Part shown: positions 5,956 through 8,826 of the stretch, piece by piece
Layout of the letters: every line of letters starts with the position of its first letter
Position numbering within the stretch: position 1 is the first letter of the stretch
NCBI GenBank assembly: GCA_016191565.1
Contig: JACPWA010000192.1
Span: 1 to 8,826, forward strand
Length of the DNA stretch: 8,826 bases
Source of the DNA: Simkania negevensis
GTDB taxonomy: Bacteria > Chlamydiota > Chlamydiia > Chlamydiales > Simkaniaceae
Reading direction: 5' to 3'
Made by a program: the position numbers and the translations under genes
The notes under the pieces: generated by a model
The model's input: only the letters and a program-made list of their open reading frames with translations
Told to the model about the DNA's origin: nothing
Databases searched by the model: none

Positions 5956-7002
5956 CTAAGAAGCTTTGATCGTATCGACAAAGCACTGAACGTGAGAGGG
6001 AAGAATATCAGGCGCTACCCCATGTCCTAAGTTGGCAATGAAGCGGCGTTCCCCTTTCATTTCCTGTAGAAGAAGTTTTGTTTTTTGCTCGATGATAGGG
6101 AGAGGGGCTCTGAGGATATCGGGATCGAGATTTCCTTGAATGGCAATGGATAAAGGCACTTTTAAGCGGAGCTCTTTTAACGGCAGAAAGTGATCAAAAC
6201 TAATTCCATTCGGCTGCAAGGAAGCAAGCTGCTCTGCAAAAAAGGAAGAGCCACGACAGAAGAGGATCAAAGGAATCTTATGAGGCTGCATGGCATGAAT
6301 GATCTTTTTTAGGTAGGGCAAAGAAAAAGTGCAAAATTCCTCTTTCGGGAGGAGTCCGGCCCAAGAATCAAAAATCTGGAGAGCGTCCACTCCAGCAGCC
6401 GCTTGCATCTTTAAGTAATCGATCGTAGCCCTTGTAATAAGCGCTAGCAAGTTATGAAATTCTTTAGGATGGGTATGGAAAAACTGTTTTGTTTTTCTCA
6501 AAAGCTCTCCCCCTTTTTCATCAATCAGGTAACTAGCTACAGTAAAAGGGCCTCCAGCAAATCCTATCAAAGGAACAGAAAGTTCTTTTTTAAGGAGAAG
6601 AATCCCCTCTTTAACAAAGGGAAGAACTTCTTCAGAAGAGAGTGTCTTTAACGTAGCGATTGTTTCTTTTTTTTCGAGTCGAGGAAAAACGGTAGGCCCC
6701 CCCTCCATGGGGAAAGTAACGTTAAATCCTAACATCTTGGGTACATGGAGAATATCAGCAAATAAAATAGCAGCATCAAACCCGATCAGCTCGATTGGCA
6801 ACTTCGTGATTTTTGCAATAAGCTGCGGATGCGAGAACATCTCTTCTAAAGAGACCTTTTCTCTGATCTTCCGATATTCAGGGAGAAAGCGCCCTGCTTG
6901 CCGCATGATCCATACAGGCGGTCTTTTCCGATTTTCTCCCCTCAAAGCAGAGAGGAAAAGGGAATCAGTGAGTGGAAGAGAGGAGACGGCTGATGATGGC
7001 AT
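5956..7002 (-). CDS. hemE: Uroporphyrinogen III decarboxylase
   Basis: This cytoplasmic enzyme removes four carboxyl groups from uroporphyrinogen III to give coproporphyrinogen III, the substrate of HemF. Both family signatures are visible: PPVWIMRQAGRFLPEYR (28-44), with the Arg pair that binds substrate carboxylates, and GFAGGPFTVASYL (147-159). FDAAILFADIL (75-85) holds the conserved Asp residues, and NLGHGVAPD (324-332) the C-terminal His. The 348-residue length is normal. The ATG at 7002 lies within the 3' end of tkt and gives a 38-nt overlap; the next Met is inside the signature, so a later ATG start is excluded. Overlap on the same strand implies co-transcription and probable translational coupling with tkt. 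Its stop is 8 nt from that of oppA, with no room for a separate terminator. Confidence 0.96.
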   Translation of the reverse strand: MPSSAVSSLPLTDSLFLSALRGENRKRPPVWIMRQAGRFLPEYRKIREKVSLEEMFSHPQLIAKITKLPIELIGFDAAILFADILHVPKMLGFNVTFPMEGGPTVFPRLEKKETIATLKTLSSEEVLPFVKEGILLLKKELSVPLIGFAGGPFTVASYLIDEKGGELLRKTKQFFHTHPKEFHNLLALITRATIDYLKMQAAAGVDALQIFDSWAGLLPKEEFCTFSLPYLKKIIHAMQPHKIPLILFCRGSSFFAEQLASLQPNGISFDHFLPLKELRLKVPLSIAIQGNLDPDILRAPLPIIEQKTKLLLQEMKGERRFIANLGHGVAPDILPSHVQCFVDTIKAS

Positions 7003-8826
7003 CTACGGTAAACCCAAATTCATTGGCTAGATCTCCCATAGGAGCAGAGAGGCCAAAATCTTCGATGCAGATCGAAACTCCTTCCTCTCCAATCCAGCGG
7101 TGCCAACCAAAAGAAACTCCAGCTTCGATCGATACCCGTTTGCCGAGATTTCCTCCAATCACACTTTCTTTATATTCTTTGTCTTGCCTTTCAAACATCT
7201 CCCAGCAAGGGATCGAAATCACTCTGACCTGTTTGCTGAGTTTTTCTAAAGCCTCTGCTACATCAATAGCAAGTGAAACTTCAGAACCGGTAGCAAAAAG
7301 GGTAAAGTCGACCTTTCCCTTTTCTTTGTGCAAGATATAAGCTCCCCTTCCTACCCCCTTTTTATATGAGAGATCAGTTCCTTTTAAAAGGGGAAGATTT
7401 TGACGAGAAAGGACAATTGCTGTTGGAACATGAGAAGAAAGAGCTGCAATCCAGCTCCCTTTGACCTCATTGGCATCTGCAGGCCGCATTACCTGCAACT
7501 TAGGCATCGCTCTTAGGGCCGCAAGATGTTCTACCGGCTGGTGGGTCGGGCCATCTTCCCCTAAGAAAATCGAATCGTGGGTAAATTGGTAGATAATAGG
7601 AATCTTAGAAAGTGCTGCTAAGCGGATCGCGTTGCGCATGTAATCAGAGAAGGTCAAAAAGGTGCCAATAAAGGGGCGAAACATCCCCGTTTGCCAAAGT
7701 CCTGAAGCGATGCCAGCCATGGCAAATTCCCGAATTCCAAATTTGATATTTCTTCCTTTGAAACTTTTCGATGCAATAAGGGGAAACTGCTTCATCAAAG
7801 TACAATCAGAACCTGAAAGATCGGCGGAACCTCCATAGAAATAAGGAAGGAGATTGCCGAGAAACTCTAAAATTGCTTCAGAGGCTTTTCTCCCTGAAAT
7901 CGGGGCTGGAATTTCCAATTTTTTCAGCTTTTCCTCTAAATCAGCAGGAACTTTTCTCTCACCCATTGCATGAAATGTAGCGGCAAGCTCGGGAGAGGCA
8001 GCTTCCCATAAGGTAAATTGTTTCTTCCATTTCTCATAAAGTTCCTCCTCCTTTCTTCTCCTCTCTTCAAAGTAGGTTTTTACCTGTTGGGGAATATAAA
8101 AAGGCTCTTCAGGGAGCCCCAGCGCTTCTTTAGTGGCTTTTACCTCTTCTACACCAAGAGGAGAGCCATGTACTTTATAGGTTCCTGCTTTATGAGGAGA
8201 ACCTTTACCGATGATTGTATGACAAGTGATAAAAATTGGTTTTGTTTGCTTTTCCCCAATCTGTTTCATGATTGTTTCGATTGATTCGAAATGATTCCCA
8301 TCCATTTCATAAGTTTCAAAACCATAGGCCTTATAGCGGGCTCTAACATCTTCAGAACAGGATTGCTCAAGTGGTCCATCTAGAGTGATTCTATTTGCAT
8401 CGTGAATCAGAATGAGGTTGTCTAAGCAAAGATGACCTGCAAAAGAACTCGCCTCATTGGAAACGCCTTCCATCAAGCAGCCATCTCCCGCTAAGCAAAA
8501 AACTTTTGCATCGATGATCTGATGCTCGGGAGTATTAAATTTAGAGGCAAGAATTTTAAGCCCCAGCGCCTGTCCTACTGCACTCGCTACCCCTTGCCCT
8601 AGAGGACCGGTGGTCGCTTCCACCCCAGGAGTTTCCCAGTATTCAGGATGACCAGGAGTTTTGGAATGGAGCTGCCGAAACTCTTTAATATCTTCTAGAG
8701 TAAGGGGAAACCCGGCGAGATGAAGACAGGAATAGAGCCACATTGATCCATGTCCTGCAGAGAGAACGACCCGATCTCGATTGATCCAAGATGCCTCTTT
8801 CGGGTTATGTCTGAGGATCACTCCAT
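6965..8826 (-). CDS. tkt: Transketolase (5' end outside the window)
   Basis: This thiamine diphosphate enzyme moves two-carbon ketol units between sugar phosphates in the pentose phosphate pathway. About 620 residues are visible. Landmarks in order are LSAGHGSM, GVEATTGPLGQG, the ThDP motif starting GDGCLMEG and ending near HDAN, KVHGSPLG, FGIREFAMAGIASGL with the catalytic Glu, THDSIFLGEDGPTHQPVEHL, and a C-terminal domain ending FGLSAPMGDLANEFGFT. The reading frame stays open to the window edge. The GTG at 8821 is an internal Val codon in the usual VILRHNP context, so it is not the start. Roughly 45-55 N-terminal residues, including the first ThDP-contact His, should lie beyond the edge. 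hemE follows directly with a 38-nt overlap. From memory, Chlamydia has other genes (alaS, mfd) between its tkt and hemE homologues; here they are adjacent. Confidence 0.95.
   Translation of the reverse strand, partial: GVILRHNPKEASWINRDRVVLSAGHGSMWLYSCLHLAGFPLTLEDIKEFRQLHSKTPGHPEYWETPGVEATTGPLGQGVASAVGQALGLKILASKFNTPEHQIIDAKVFCLAGDGCLMEGVSNEASSFAGHLCLDNLILIHDANRITLDGPLEQSCSEDVRARYKAYGFETYEMDGNHFESIETIMKQIGEKQTKPIFITCHTIIGKGSPHKAGTYKVHGSPLGVEEVKATKEALGLPEEPFYIPQQVKTYFEERRRKEEELYEKWKKQFTLWEAASPELAATFHAMGERKVPADLEEKLKKLEIPAPISGRKASEAILEFLGNLLPYFYGGSADLSGSDCTLMKQFPLIASKSFKGRNIKFGIREFAMAGIASGLWQTGMFRPFIGTFLTFSDYMRNAIRLAALSKIPIIYQFTHDSIFLGEDGPTHQPVEHLAALRAMPKLQVMRPADANEVKGSWIAALSSHVPTAIVLSRQNLPLLKGTDLSYKKGVGRGAYILHKEKGKVDFTLFATGSEVSLAIDVAEALEKLSKQVRVISIPCWEMFERQDKEYKESVIGGNLGKRVSIEAGVSFGWHRWIGEEGVSICIEDFGLSAPMGDLANEFGFTVDAIISRLLSSTH

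Noticed and set aside
8819..8821. GTG at 8821 as the transketolase start codon.
   Set aside because: The frame stays open to the window edge, and this residue falls about 50 residues into a normal transketolase, in the conserved LRHNP region.

Overview
The window is AT-rich bacterial DNA. It carries three heme-biosynthesis enzymes (a HemY-type protoporphyrinogen oxidase usually called hemG, an oxygen-dependent coproporphyrinogen oxidase hemF, and uroporphyrinogen decarboxylase hemE), a probable TspO-like membrane protein, a transketolase, an oligopeptide-binding lipoprotein, a small GGQ release-factor-like protein and a small secreted Cys-rich protein. From memory, tkt, hemE and hemG lie close together in Chlamydia, which also has several OppA paralogues. 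I therefore infer a member of the Chlamydiae. HemF in place of HemN, and the abundant intergenic palindromes, point to an environmental (amoeba- or arthropod-associated) lineage rather than Chlamydia itself. This taxonomic call is inference.

Layout. 1-420 has no gene and is filled by two long imperfect palindromes plus a decayed half-copy of the first. 421-909 (+) is the TspO-like gene, whose stop codon interlocks with the stop of hemG (906-2252, -) in a shared TTAA. A hairpin-forming palindrome (about 2300-2387) lies between the divergent starts of hemG and the GGQ protein (2453-2791, +). A 169-nt palindrome (2829-2997) fills the next gap and contributes the last codon and stop of the Cys-rich gene (2994-3254, -). 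hemF (3380-4177, +) ends prematurely just before a compact palindrome (4187-4250). The oppA-like gene (4352-5947, +) converges on hemE (5956-7002, -). hemE overlaps the 3' end of tkt (6965 to the right edge, -, 5' end outside the window), so tkt-hemE looks like one transcription unit.

Function. HemE, HemF and HemG would act in order on uroporphyrinogen III, coproporphyrinogen III and protoporphyrinogen IX. TspO-family proteins bind porphyrins, so the first gene fits the same theme. The other genes (sugar phosphate metabolism, peptide uptake, ribosome rescue) show no obvious link to heme.

The most unusual content is a set of five intergenic palindromes, 64 to about 170 nt long. Their outer ends resemble TWATACC/T while most interiors differ. 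Two of them clearly share sequence and differ by a compensated base pair. One appears to have split the 3' end of hemF. They look like a family of non-autonomous, MITE-like elements. I saw no complete mobile-element gene, tRNA, rRNA or CRISPR array.
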